Source: Prochilodus magdalenae (lineage: Eukaryota; Chordata; Actinopteri; Characiformes; Prochilodontidae). Taken from it: a stretch of 64,000 bases of DNA. Made by a program: the position numbers and the translations under genes. Below the pieces are notes generated by a model, which was given only the letters and a program-made list of their open reading frames with translations, made no database searches and was not told the DNA's origin. The DNA lies in contig JAMWET010003878.1 of NCBI GenBank assembly GCA_024036415.1, positions 400,001-464,000 on the forward strand, in the 5' to 3' direction. Within the stretch, counting starts at the first letter, position 1. Every line of letters starts with the position of its first letter. This document shows, piece by piece, positions 13,000-24,677 of the stretch.

Positions 13000-13069
13000 C
13001 TGTAGTGAACATCAACAATAGAAACAGGGATCAACACAAAACGGCAGGAGAGGAGGAGGCAGTACTTAC
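13000..13069 (-). other. mef2a: 70-nt intron separating alternative exons alpha1 and alpha2
   Basis: Bounded by GTAAGTACTGCC at 13069 and TTCACTACAG at 13000. The distance is 70 nt in total. Possible branch adenosines lie in TTGAT or TTCAC motifs close to the acceptor, leaving at most about 45-55 nt between donor and branch point. There is no strong pyrimidine run before the acceptor. Confidence 0.9.
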
Positions 13070-13201
13070 AGCAGAGCGCTTGTATATTAAATCACTCTCT
13101 TCGTTTAGTTTGCTGAAACGGTCGTCCATGAGGGGACTGTGGCCAAAACAGTCATCCGGATCGGGACTGGCACAGTCACTATGGCCTTTGGTTCTTAATT
13201 T
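13070..13201 (-). CDS. mef2a: MEF2A alternative exon, alpha1 type (44 codons)
   Basis: After an acceptor TTATTGCAG at 13202 the minus strand reads KLRTKGHSDCASPDPDD..., ending ...DLIYKRSA at a strong GTAAGTACT donor (13069). Phase 0 at both ends. The pattern, including DCxSPDxDD, HSPL-DDRFSKLNE and IYKR, matches the alpha1 exon of MEF2A (TLRKKG...HSPLSEDRFSKLNEDSDFIFKR from memory), about 64% identical. In mammals alpha1 is the widely expressed choice and alpha2 is enriched in muscle; the two give alternative sequences just after the MEF2 domain, affecting cofactor use. It replaces, rather than adds to, the alpha2 exon that lies 70 nt downstream in the transcript. It contains an extra cysteine and several changes relative to the mammalian form, so constraint looks looser than on alpha2. 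Confidence 0.95.
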
Positions 13202-13714
13202 CTGCAATAAAATCGGAGAATTCAAACATGCTGTACACAGATACATGCAAACATAATGAGGCTGCAGTGGCTTGTCCAGGCTCAAGCTGCTAGCTTTGTT
13301 AAAAATCTCTCCAAAGGCACAATCATTCACAGTTGTGATGAGAGGAGATTAGTTCAATTCAACAATTTAAATGTTTAGTCGTTGTCATGAGAAAACTCTG
13401 ACACTCTTTTCAGGAGATGTTAATATAAAAGGTTTGGGTAGCTGCCATTTTCGTAATAAAGTTCAAGTTATGACGTTTTCCCATGACAAAGACGATCAAT
13501 ACTTTATACAACTAACATATACAGTACTGTATCTAACATTAGGTACAGGCTTTTCATTTTCCAGGGTCAGCAAAAAGCATGTATAGTTAAAGGAAAAACA
13601 CCCTCAGCGACAAAATACAGAACAAAACCTTTATATTTAGTGTAATCAGCCTTTTTATTTATATATTTATATATCAGCCTTTATTACTAATTTTTGGCTT
13701 TTTTTTTTTAGTAA

Positions 13715-13930
13715 AAGCTTCCTATCATCTATGCATGCTTTCAGACTGGCAGCATTGAGTAGTCTTCTTACCAAGACTGAAGGATGGACTCAACACCTGT
13801 GGATTTTTTCAGATTTGAGGCTTTATTTTCTCCTCTCTCTCTGACGAAAGTGCTGTTTATCTGATGGCGACAGTTTTGGTTGTCTACTGCTCTTTCATCT
13901 CCTTCTCCTGTTTTTAGTTATTTTCCTTTC
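13715..13930 (-). mobile_element. Tc1/mariner-like transposon fragment
   Basis: The segment TGCTTTCAGA...GTCTTCTTACC...CAACACCTGTGGATTTTTTCAGATTTGAGG...TCTCCTCTCTCTCTGA...TTTTGGTTGTC matches, block by block, the sequence at about 34305-34485 in the same orientation, and the reverse complement of part of the copy at 21.4 kb. It is an internal antisense transposase fragment without terminal repeats; degenerate. Confidence 0.65.
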
Positions 13931-15279
13931 AGTCCCCACTTTTTTCTGACAGTAAATTACTGACATCTGATCGACTAATCACAGTAGTGTAAAACTTATA
14001 TGAGGTACCCACTGTCATTACTGACTGATTTTAAAAACATTTCTAAAGTGAAAATTAAATACACCACAGCATGAAGTTAATAAACTCATAGCCACACTGT
14101 AGGTTCAGTTATCTATAGCTGCACATGCACATACGAATAATGGGGAAAATATATTCACAGTGAGGGTGTTAAACTTACACTGGTAGCACTCCAGAGGCTA
14201 ATTTGGTAAATGCTTTTACAGCTAATACTGTGACGCTTGCTCCATGGCTATTGCATTAACCACTGTGGAAGAAAATTGAATTGTCAGTCCTTATCCTCTG
14301 CCTTAAAAACATTCGGCTCAGGAGAAGCCAAATCATGTTTCTCTCTCTCTTACTCACTCTCTCACACGTTGACTTGCACTCCCTCTTAGTGTCTGTGTGT
14401 GTGTGTCTGTGTGTGTTTCGATGCATTTTTCATTATCTTTCAGTTATCATAAGCTACCCAGCTGGAAGGCAGCCTCACGTAAGAAAAGTCCCACTGCGCA
14501 GTCGTTTGGAAGCTGCTTTGAGTTTCTTCCAGCACACTTGCCACTCACAAGAGCCAAGCTGTGTAAGAGTAGCGTGCCGAAATAATGGATTATCATATCG
14601 GGTCACTAATGCTTATTTGACCATGAAATAGTCTGATTTATTCAAAGAGCAACCATGGGAGGGGGAGAAGAGGCCTGCTTTACTGTGATATATTTAAGCA
14701 AAATATTAGCCCTATTTTTATGCTGATGGTATGGACGCTTATAAAATTTTTTTTTAAAAGATGTATTTATCTTGTTACTGGGTGTTTGTCTGAATCTCGT
14801 GAAAGGCAGTCCAACTTTGGAAGAACTGGCAATCAGAATTTTGTGTCATGGTTATTGCTTGATGGATGCAGTTCCTATGGCTATGGTTATTAAGATGGAA
14901 AAGAACAGCTGTAGCATTTAAGATGGAACAGAACATTAGATTTATTAGCTGGCGAAAAGGAAGCTAACTTCAGCCTCGTTTAAAGATGAACATTAACCAT
15001 ACTCCTGAACAGTTTCACAGGTTAATTAAACAGGGTATGAAAAGTGCTGACACCCCTTTCACAGGCTGGGATTCCTCATAGCCTGCCATTTTTTGTATTG
15101 TAGCTCCATTGTCGTAGGTGAATTTCGGAAGCGTAACTATTAATGTGTCAACTTTTATGTAACAGTTTGGGATTTTGGAATCGGCTTGTTTGAATACCCT
15201 GAAATGACGGACCTCTACTGATAAAAGGGGAACAACGGTGTTGACAGTTTACACTTTACAAAAGAAACAAATAAATGTC

Positions 15280-15320
15280 TAATGAGGCAATGTGCCCCCA
15301 AACTTTTGACAGGCTTGGTA
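15280..15320. repeat. short transposon-end-like sequence
   Basis: CCCCCAAACTTTTGACAGGC here is nearly the reverse complement of GCCTGTCAAAAATTTGGGGACACC at 36690-36713. Such motifs are typical ends of fish DNA transposons; the copies are probably solitary ends of one family. Confidence 0.4.
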
Positions 15321-16194
15321 TGTGTAAGTATGGTGCAGCTGCTGTTCTCAGTCTGGAGCAGTAGGGTGAGACCCGTGCTCAATCTTTATCTAGTCCATCT
15401 AACAATGTGTGAAGCCAAGCTGTGCACTCTAGGCCTGCTTTTTACTACTTCAGACGCCTTTTCTAAAGCACTTTTTCCTCTGCATGCTATCATCCTTCAG
15501 TTCAGAAGTCACATACATACGTCATGAAAGCAATTATCCTATTTCTATGACAACTGTATGTCAAGCTGATATTCCACTAGCAGCGTGGCAAAAAGCGAAA
15601 GGCTAAAGAAAAGTCTCTTTAGAAGAATTTATTTCATATATCTTCCCTGTAATGTCATCAAGCTTTACTAAGCGCATGTATAAGTTAAGCTATTCTTTAT
15701 GAGCCTGCTCTGCCTTCAACGCTGTATCTAATGTGCATATTTCATCAGAACTGCTTTAAACCCACAAAATAACAATCTACAATCAAAAAAGGATTATTGT
15801 GAATATCACATAAAATAAATCTTCTGATGTACGTTTTACGTTTGGCAATAATAACTGGGTAACTGATCACGTTTGGATATATTCACTTTTTCATGTTGTG
15901 CAATAGCGCAATCACACAAACCTTCTAAAACACCAATGATTATGCAGTGGTGGTTCACTTCTAATGACTTTTGTAGGCCCTCAGCTCAGCCATACAACTA
16001 TTTAGGGCGGGTCAGGCAAGAGTGGCTTTCGCTCTTTCTTTCTGAGCGACGCCTTCCTGAGTCATTTCCTGTTTACGGAGGCCTCCGTGCGCTCAGAGGC
16101 CTGTGTTTACCCGGGAAACTATGCACTTTCTCCCCAAGAGTGCCACAGATTCCATCAGGACCTGCAAATTAAAGTCCCAACCTGCTCATTATGT

Positions 16195-16345
16195 GGGCAA
16201 TGGTGCGGCCGGACCGGAGGAGTGGAGGCGAGATCAGGGCAGGGCCGCCGCCTTCCACACTAAACCCCAGCGGCACGCCCGCCTGCCGGGCCCCGCCAGG
16301 CCAGGGAGGGGGCCACCAGTGGCAAAGCATCGGTGCCAGGGCACA
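16195..16345. other. GC-rich island within the long intron
   Basis: About 150 bases with far higher GC and CpG content than the surroundings (GGCCGCCGCC, GGCACGCCCGCCTGCCGGGCCCCGCC). No ORF similarity and no splice signals that fit mef2a were recognised. It could be a decayed GC-rich repeat, a regulatory element or an unannotated exon. Confidence 0.35.
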
Positions 16346-16694
16346 TAGCATGCAGGACTGAATATGACACGAAGACACAGCAAAGTGGTCAGGCATGTGA
16401 ATATCCACTATTGCATGTGGCAAAGGGTATTGACATAGATGCAATGATAGAGGCTATTATATTCAATAAACTGAAAACAGTATTGATTAGAGCTGACAAG
16501 CAATAACTTTCTGCAAGTTCACGTAAACCCAAACATGATGATCACGATTTCTACAGGGTAAACACAGTTTACAGTTTTCATCACTGATGTAGAGTAAAAG
16601 CAATTCATGAGAGAAATTATTTGTTTTCTCAGGAGTTCTGTTTCTCAACTACAGACTTTTTTTTTAGTTCATACAACTATATATATTTTATGAT

Positions 16695-17035
16695 ATTACA
16701 AGCGTGGTGGACTATTCTCAGGACTGCAGTGACACGGACATGGTGGTGGTATGGATTAGATACAGCAATGCAGATCACCAATCAAAACAATCCAGCCAAC
16801 AGCACCCACTGGACAGCATCCTGTGACTACTGATGAAAGACTGCAGGTAACCAAAGCAAACTGTGCAACAAATGAACTACCATCTCTGACTTTACATCTA
16901 CAAGGTGACCCAGCAAGGTTCAAGTTTTTAAATGAGTGGACAGTGAGTGGACACAGTATTTAAAAAACCTCCAGCTGCACTGCTGTGTCTGATCCACTCA
17001 CACCATCATGAGGGCAGGAGTGGAGTAAAAATGCT
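16695..17035. mobile_element. non-autonomous DNA-transposon-like repeat
   Basis: Contains the phrases TGGTGGACTATTCTCAGGACTGCAGTGACAC, CCAGCCAACAGCACCCACTGGACAGCATCCTGTGACTACTGATGAA, TGACTTTACATCTACAAGGTG and GAGTGGACAGTGAGTGGACACAGTATTTAAA, in an order I recognise from a high-copy repeat of characiform and siluriform fish genomes. The start and the segment near 16983-17010 (TCTGATCCACTCACACCATCATG) resemble complementary ends. Family name not assigned. Confidence 0.6.
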
Positions 17036-18361
17036 CTTAATAGACCTGCTTATGTGATGGCTCACACACTATTATTTCCTGTATCGATAAAAATGTACAA
17101 CATTCAGGCTTAAAAATGGCTCCATAACATATAACACTGGTCATATAGTTTCAGCAACCACATAAGCTGGTCTTTTTGAGATCACTCAACAATTTACTGT
17201 GCATTGAGGCATGGTGTATGCAATTTACATTTACATGTAAAAGTGATCCAGGGTCAATATAAAAAAGGCAAACTTCAGACACTGAATGTTTCTGGACTGA
17301 TTGGCTACGTTTAGGATTAGGGCAAAATTGCATGAATTCAACCTTTCATTAAACTATCCATTTAAGAGCTAGATATGTGTGGGTGTGAGCAGTGGTGGAG
17401 AAATGTTGAAGAGACCTGCTTCCTCCCCACACTGGGACACCTATGCTCTCTGAGAGGCAGCTTCTCAAGCTGTGATGGCGAGCACTTTGCAGAGTGAAAT
17501 GCTGGGACAGCACTCATAAATCCTTCTTAAATGACTTGGCATGTTTCGGCTGTCCCGCAGTCTCCGCCTGCAGCTCACAGTAAACGGATCATGGAATCAG
17601 CACATGGCCAAACAGGTGGCCCTCTCCCAATCACCTGCCAGGCCACCCTGGCCAATCAGGAGCCTCCACACACTAGCATGTCCAAAGAAGGGGGCCTGAA
17701 GGTCATCAACCATGACGCCCAACAACATCCACCCACCACTACCATCCCCACCACAACACTTGTTGTCATTTGATGCCACACGTAGATCCTGAAACACTAC
17801 GTTCACTTTGCCCCAGGGGTACACAAGACATTGCCAAGCATTAATGCATTTGGATGGGTCTGAATCCATTAACACCAAACTCAAAGAAGAGGGCTGAGAG
17901 GGTCATTCACAAGTTTGATTAAACTGCATCATTTACATTCGTAATTACACTTTCAAGCATATCGTTTTTCGCACAGTGAAAAGGGTCTAGTTATTACGGA
18001 CAGTTTCTAGGCCACAGCACAAAGCGTTTGGACAGGAACATGTCTGAGATGTCAAAGAGATTATGTATATTGTTTTTAGAGCAGGCAGAGTTGGCCACAG
18101 TGAGGGTCGCTTGTGCGTAAAAGAGTATGTCATAGGAGAAGGGGTGGGGGACTGAGTGGTGGGGCATGAAGGGGAATCGAGAGAATACTGTAGACCCATA
18201 TTGTGTAATCTATTCAGCAGGTCCTGGGTGTCTCAGGCACAGGACAGTGGGAAAGCAGCCATTATCTGTGTTTTATACAAAGCTAGCCAAAGCCCTATTG
18301 ACTAAAAAAAATTGGCTCATACCAAAAAAAGAGTGAGATAGAGAGAAAGACAGAGAGAAAC

Positions 18362-18369
18362 TGACGTCA
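18362..18369. promoter_or_regulatory. full cAMP-response-element palindrome TGACGTCA
   Basis: Exact match to the CREB/ATF consensus; one of three in the window. Function not shown. Confidence 0.2.
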
Positions 18370-18623
18370 AGCCAGCAGGACATAGCTGCTTGTGTGTGTA
18401 ACGTAGAGGGAGAACGATAGGCACACCAAAGCATGGTACTTTTGTAAAGCTCAACTTTTTCTCAGCATCTCCGTCTCTACAGCAGGCATGTTTAACTTTG
18501 CTATAATCTGATAGACACTTTGAAAGAATGCCACATAGAACCATTCTGAATGCTTTTTAATAAAATGGGGCATGTCTTCAAGATGTATGAAAAAGTACAA
18601 GTGGTGTGAAAGCCTCTAAATCA

Positions 18624-18726
18624 CAGCTGTGTTAAAAACAGCTTTTTCTTGTTTATGTCGCCCATTAATTAAGTCCAAAATTGTAAAAAGTATAATCTCT
18701 ACACATTTTTAGGGAACTAAAAATAG
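18624..18726. promoter_or_regulatory. E-box (CAGCTG) and consensus MEF2 site (CTAAAAATAG) in the mef2a intron
   Basis: CAGCTG at 18624-18629 (myogenic bHLH type) and CTAAAAATAG at 18717-18726, an exact match to CTA(A/T)4TAG, lie 88 bases apart. MEF2 factors and myogenic bHLH proteins cooperate on muscle enhancers, and MEF2 genes are known to autoregulate, so an autoregulatory muscle element is possible. About one exact MEF2 match is expected by chance in this length. Confidence 0.3.
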
Positions 18727-19033
18727 TGTAGAGTGAAGCTCTTGCATAAGCCACCTACATTACCTGTTCCTTGTGAAGCACTTTCAGTGAAATGGCCCAA
18801 CACTATGCCTTGGAAAACCATTAGTCTGCTGCACCCCCCCCCACCAACTGCCCCTCCTCATGTCGAGGGCTTTTTTGAGTTTGACTTATTCATGTACTGT
18901 ATGTGAATAAAAGGGAGATACAAAAGTAGACTGAGATTGCAGGTCTAAAAGCCCAACATCTAAAATAAAGCAGAAATGGTCATGAGGAAAAAACATGTGA
19001 AAGATGGAGAGATAGGTGGAGTGTCAGCTCTTC

Positions 19034-19035
<2 letters not shown>

Positions 19036-19069
<34 letters not shown>
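19036..19069. repeat. (TG)17 microsatellite
   Basis: Uninterrupted TG dinucleotide run in the long intron. Confidence 0.95.
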
Positions 19070-19070
<1 letters not shown>

Positions 19071-20379
19071 CTACGCAGCTAAGGGCCACCAAAAATGCTA
19101 AAACTACCAAAAATGTCATTAACTAACTTACACAATGTAATGGTATAATGGTCATCAGCTGGTCAATGTGCAAAACTTCATTAGCATACACTACCAGCAC
19201 TAAAACTGATTTGGATTAGGCTGCATCTAACAATTCATTCTTTAATTGGTTAATCTTCTGAGTGCTTTGCCTGATTAATTGACTGTTCTAACAATTCTGT
19301 CCTGTTTAAATAAAAAATAAACAGAATGATATGTATATGACATTTGTGATTCTATAAATGCATATCTTAAAGATTTTAAGTGTTGGTAGATGCAAGAGGC
19401 CTGAATACATCCTAAAACAGATGTTGCATTGTTTTGTGCACTATTTTTATCCTTTCCCAGAATGACTAGACTGTGCTAGTCTGGAGCATTTCTTTATTGA
19501 ATTTCTCCCTAGGCTAGTTAGTTAAAATCACTTTGCCACTATCGGCAAGAACAGAAACCGCCTTGGAATTGCTATTTTCTCCTTTGTGCATCACTTTCGT
19601 GCTGCTGTGAGATGTTATTTCCTCTATATATACATCATGCTTTACATGCTGTGACTTTTGTGGGTCCTGCTTTCTTGAGGTTGTCTACCTTTGCTCGTAA
19701 CATTGTTCGAAGTTCTGTCAGTACCACAAACTATTTCTTCTTATGATGCAGCAAATCGGCAGAAGCTGTGCCATGTGTACAGGATGTTATAAAGAATCAC
19801 CAGGATTATACAGTACATTCTTTTTTTTAAATGATGTCAACTACAAAAAATATTGCTAATGCTAATCATCACTGCAATAATTTAAATGCAGTTATTATCT
19901 CATTTTGCCCAATCCACCCCCTATTGGCCCTTTGGGCCGGAAATGAGTATATAATGAGAATACTGTCCACATCAATAGGCAAGGTGTCCTGCTGACCCTC
20001 ATGACATCACCATTGTGTCCGGAGAGTTCCGGCTAATGGGCTTATCAAAAGAACCCTTTGAGCATGAGAAAAAAATCTGCACAGGGAGGTGGCTGATAGG
20101 AAGCCTTTTATCTGCTGAAGCTTTTCTGCTTATACAGAACATCTGAGAGTCATGGCTTTCAGTGGATCTGTTTGCTCTGTGTATCTCACTCCCTCTCTCG
20201 TTCTCTCTACAGACTTTGGTTCCACACACAGCTATATTAGCTTGAGCTCTACCACAGCAATCAAGCTACTTCCTATTAAAAAACACGACATGTTAACAAG
20301 GTTTAAAAGTGTGTCTGTAGCTTTCCCTCGCTATGATCTCGGTTAAAGCTAATCAGACAAAGCTTCTCTCCAACATGTC

Positions 20380-20920
20380 TTGTCCAGCCTCTCAAAAAAC
20401 CCCGCCGCCATGGATGACTGGACCACAGAGCAGGAAGTGACCTCATGTGTGTCCTTCCTGGCTATGGTGCTATTGTCTGCTCACTGTCCTCACAGGAAGC
20501 CGGACAGTGGGGGCTCGTTTGTAGCCTCTGCTGCTGGCTGTTTGGTAATTATGATCGCTGTGCAGCTGTTTAGAAAAAAACAACACACACTGAAATCCAA
20601 TATGCCCCCCTGCTCCTCACCTCAAACCAGACAATAGCTGTGTGCTCACATCACAGCCCTCCACACATAAACACCACGTAAGGTTTAATGCCCACTTTGG
20701 GAGTCGGACCGACAGAGCGTGAGAAAGAGAATCTGGGCTTGGCCATATATGGTAGATAATTTCTGGTGGTTGACCAGTGAGATTATCGCTTTTATGAATA
20801 TGGCAGGGACCTATTAGCGGGTGTGTTGCACTTCAGGGAGCAATAGCTAGCTGGCTAGGAATGACAGCTGCCCAGAGACTAAACATTGACAGGCTCGACG
20901 AATCTATTAGATGCCAGTTC
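20380..20920. other. unique complex block with CArG box, candidate conserved non-coding element
   Basis: Non-repetitive, balanced base composition, retains CpGs (AGTCGGACCGACAGAGCGTG; GGCTCGACGAATC), and carries CCATATATGG, an exact SRF consensus, at 20743-20752. These properties suggest but do not prove regulatory conservation. Confidence 0.3.
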
Positions 20921-21375
20921 GAGGGAAGAACACACTCTCTATCAGGGGTATTTTGGGACATGGGAGCAAACTGGGAATTCAACTCAGAATTGAGGATGAA
21001 GGCATCTCAAAGTCATTGAATGGGCTTCAATGGCAAAAGAACTAGTGCGAACAATGTGGCATCAAAGTACTTCTCCCAACCTCAATGACCTCAATATTTT
21101 GTTCTCAACCTGTACAGCATGTGTCACAAAGAGTACTTCAACAGTATTTACAGTCTGCCTTTAGTCCCTAACCCTCTAGGGATCTGTCAGGAAAAGTACA
21201 TAGTTACAAGATAGTTTCATAGTAGTACTGGATATTACACAACAGTTTGTTCCAAACACACAATCTGATGGGTTGAAATTGAAATGGGGAGATGGGGAGA
21301 AATAACAATGCCGGCTTTACACTAAATTGCTGGAACTACTTTTTTGGCAGAAAAAATCAACAACATTAACAACAT

Positions 21376-22030
21376 ATAGTACTGTGCAAAAGCCAAATGA
21401 AAGACACCCTTCATTTGCTAATTTCCAGTCAAAACAACCATTAAGTACAAGTTGCTCATTTTTCAGGAGTTATTTTTGAGGCCATTAGATGGACATAAGA
21501 TTATGCACTTGCATAAGGAAGGAGAAAGTCAAGGGGAAATAAGTAAAATTATAGGAGTTACCAAAATTGCAAAAACTCAAAAAAACTGGGCAAGACTTCA
21601 TAGACCACCAAACACAGACAGTACTTAACAAATTCATCTTTAAAAGAGAGAGAAGAATCAAGCACTACCCTTTGTTTAGCCTGGGAAATCTCCACAGGTG
21701 TTTCTGTCCCTCTTCCCACTGTAAGAAGACACTTAAACAAACTTTTGCTACAGATAAAAAATAGACAAACAAAGAAACTGCTGGTGTTCGCAGAATAACG
21801 GACTGTCCAATCATGGAGTCCAGACCTGAACATTACTGAATGTGTTTGGAATGATATGGATCGTAAGCATAAATGCAAACAATTACTAGGACAGAACATT
21901 GGAGGTGTAAAAAAGTATATCTCCCTTAAAGAATGGGAACTACAACAAAAGCAAAGGACAGACAAAATACTAAAGAAAATTTTAAATTATATGTTTGAAG
22001 TTTCTATAAGGTTTTGGCTGTTTTCTGACA
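21376..22030 (+). mobile_element. Tc1/mariner-like transposon, degenerate, transposase in sense
   Basis: Begins TATAGTACTGTGCAAAAGCC, a Tc1-type inverted-repeat end matching the end at 30980. Inside, 21814 onward translates as WSPDLNITECVWNDMD, the (S)PDLNxxExxW block around the second catalytic acidic residue of Tc1 transposases (usually SPDLNPIE--W). Upstream fragments resemble the helix-turn-helix region (KEGESQGEISKIIGV) but are separated by stops and frameshifts. No matching right end was found. Inactive fossil. Confidence 0.8.
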
Positions 22031-23078
22031 CTTATTTGGGGTATTACTTCTTTACTTTTTTGTTAGCTTTTTGTAAAGAAAAAAAAAGCAATAGAACACA
22101 TGCAGTCATGTGTTATTATGAACAACATCATAGCTGTGAGGATCTAGGCCACTAGGTTATTTGTGATAATGCACTCCTTTATGTATTCTACTGCTTAAAT
22201 ATACCTTAAGATTAGTAACTAATCACTAAGCCTGAATTGAAGGGGTTAAGGTATCGCATGACAAGACATGAACATATCAGAACCTTTCTGCTATCCCTCT
22301 CTCATTTTTCCTTGTACCCACCTTCTTCTCTCTTTCCCTTATTCTATTGCTCTCTTGCTCCATTCCTTCTCTGGCCACAGATTGGATCATTAGCCGTCAG
22401 AGCACTTGAAACCATAGAAGCCGCCACCACCACCCCCCTCACCCTTGTTCCTGCTGCCTCTAAAATATTCATAAGGACAATTAGGAGTTCCGATAAGGCA
22501 GGGAGGGAAGAGTGGAGAGAGGGCAGGACATGCCAGCAGGACGCTGTACTGCAACACTCTATACCCCCACCCCCGCCACAGAGCAGGCCTCATCAATCTG
22601 TGGCCGGGCAAGCCTTGCTTGCCTGTGCCCTGCTCTCCAACATATCAGGCCTTGTGACTCTGACACACCATTTCACTCCCAAAACCACCATGGTCTCTAC
22701 ATGAAAAAATTATGCACTGAATTTACATGGTATTAAATGTGTGAATAGTTAAATGGATAAAATATAACAAATCAATACACATTTCTGCTCACTTTTAGTT
22801 TAACTATGTTGATATATATTTTATGTCTAAATGATGTACAAATGAAATTTCTTTTCTTTCAGTGTACCTTCTTTTGTGTTTCAGTGAAAAACCTGTAGCT
22901 CCACTTTTGTCTATTTTGACTTGCATTATTTGAATAAACACCTGCCATTAAAATTGAGTGAAAATGTTATGTTTAAAGGACAGAAACAGATCAAAATTGC
23001 TTAATCTAAAAATCACCTTCAAAAACCACATTTAATGGGAGCCCACAAAACAACTGGAATGTAAAGCATGTCACTTGG

Positions 23079-23102
23079 CTAATTAACTTCCTTGTTAATT
23101 AG
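23079..23102. repeat. perfect 9-bp inverted repeat CTAATTAAC/GTTAATTAG
   Basis: Arms at 23079-23087 and 23094-23102 separated by 6 bases. The arms carry TAAT homeodomain core sites facing each other. May be a paired homeodomain site or chance in AT-rich DNA. Confidence 0.4.
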
Positions 23103-23333
23103 TTAGTTGGAACTTACAAAAAATGTGATTGTTCATGTATGTCATACATTTACAAAGACATGTGTACAGTTAGGAAAACCTGATTTTTTGTCTTTTTATA
23201 TGCACATATTGCTTATTGTACATTTAGCTTAGCACTAGTTGTGCTGACAGAAAATAATATTGTGTGTTCTTCTGTTATCATTATAAAGCTCCACTATTCT
23301 TTAAACACCACACAATGTTAAGGGCACATTGGC

Positions 23334-23336
<3 letters not shown>

Positions 23337-23366
<30 letters not shown>
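23337..23366. repeat. (TG)n microsatellite
   Basis: About 15 TG units ending in GCGCG. Confidence 0.95.
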
Positions 23367-23370
<4 letters not shown>

Positions 23371-24677
23371 AGACAGAAAACTAGATTGTAAACTAACACA
23401 GGTTAGGTTGCGCATATCACAGTTGCATTGTGCAGTCTGAATTTGCAACAACAGTGCAACAAACACACTGCCATATGTTAATGGCTGGAAACAACAGCTA
23501 CAAACAAATAACCCCTTAATAAAACCACAGATTAGACCATGTCTGAGAAAGTGAAACTAACTCAAGTACACCACTAACAAGCATCAAGCTGGCGTTAATG
23601 GCAGCTAGTAAAGGATACTCATTTCATTCACACACACAACAGTGCACAGATAAACTAGATAAGCTCCTGAGTGTGTAGAAGGGACAGTAGTGAAACACCT
23701 TACTCTGACAATCTTTCTGATTAAAAAGTAAGTTATTGAACTGCACAAGTTGGCTCTGTGTTGAGTACTGGTTGGGAAGTTGTGTAAGCATGTGGTCAGC
23801 TGAATTAAATTAAATTAAATAAAGATTAGCGTCAGAATTCTTTTATGCCCCCACAAAAATAATTTGATGTGCCCCTCGTTTGAGAACCACCGTTTGAAAA
23901 CTACTTGTGATACTTGTGATGTATGTGTGAGTGTGTGTTTGTGTTTGTGTATGTGTGTGTGTTGGTGGTGGTGCTGAGCTTGGAGGAAAGCTTAATCCGT
24001 GCACTGTCACACCTAGCAAACAGTGCTCTATATGGTGTTAAATAAGAGCAGCAATGTTTGTGAAGGTCACACATAGGTTGGTGGTTATGCTTACCTCGAG
24101 CCCACAGTGTAAAATCAGGTCGCATACCATAGGGCTCTAGAAACCACCGGGCGTCGCTTTGGTAACCCTCATCCATATCCTCATGCGAACAAGGCTGCCT
24201 TGCTGTCATTAGTGATTCCAGCCAAATTAGGTCAGCTAATGACATACTTTGAGTTCTGCTACACTAAACTGCCAAAGTAACCTTGCTCTGTAAAATAGGC
24301 AAATGATGTGAGGGTAACACACTCAGATCCAAAGTCTTTCTTTTTAATTTTGTCAACTACAACAATCTGCTTTTGGCTCACACTTCAGCTCCTTACTCTC
24401 AAAACTACAGAATATAGGATAAATTTTTGTTACTGAATGATAAGTTCTTAAAAAACAATAACTTGATAAGCCTGCAAAAATGTGGATTCAACATCAGTCC
24501 TTAAGTGGGAACACACGTTTGAGACATCAAACTGGAGAAGAATTTTACCAGTAAAACAGTGCGGTGCTTCATGTTAAAATAACTATATTTTAATTCATGT
24601 TTAAACAATGTTTTTTTCTTTTGTATAAAGGATATAAAAATGTTATGTTAACCATACTGCAATGCAGCAAATTTTGT

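Noticed and set aside
22237..22704. 155-codon plus-strand ORF
   Set aside because: Low-complexity opening (Ser/Leu/Phe/Pro from C/T-rich DNA) and no known motif; treated as chance.
23054..23066. TGGAATGTAAAG, identical to the first 12 bases of miR-1
   Set aside because: The rest of the mature sequence does not match and no opposite hairpin arm is present.
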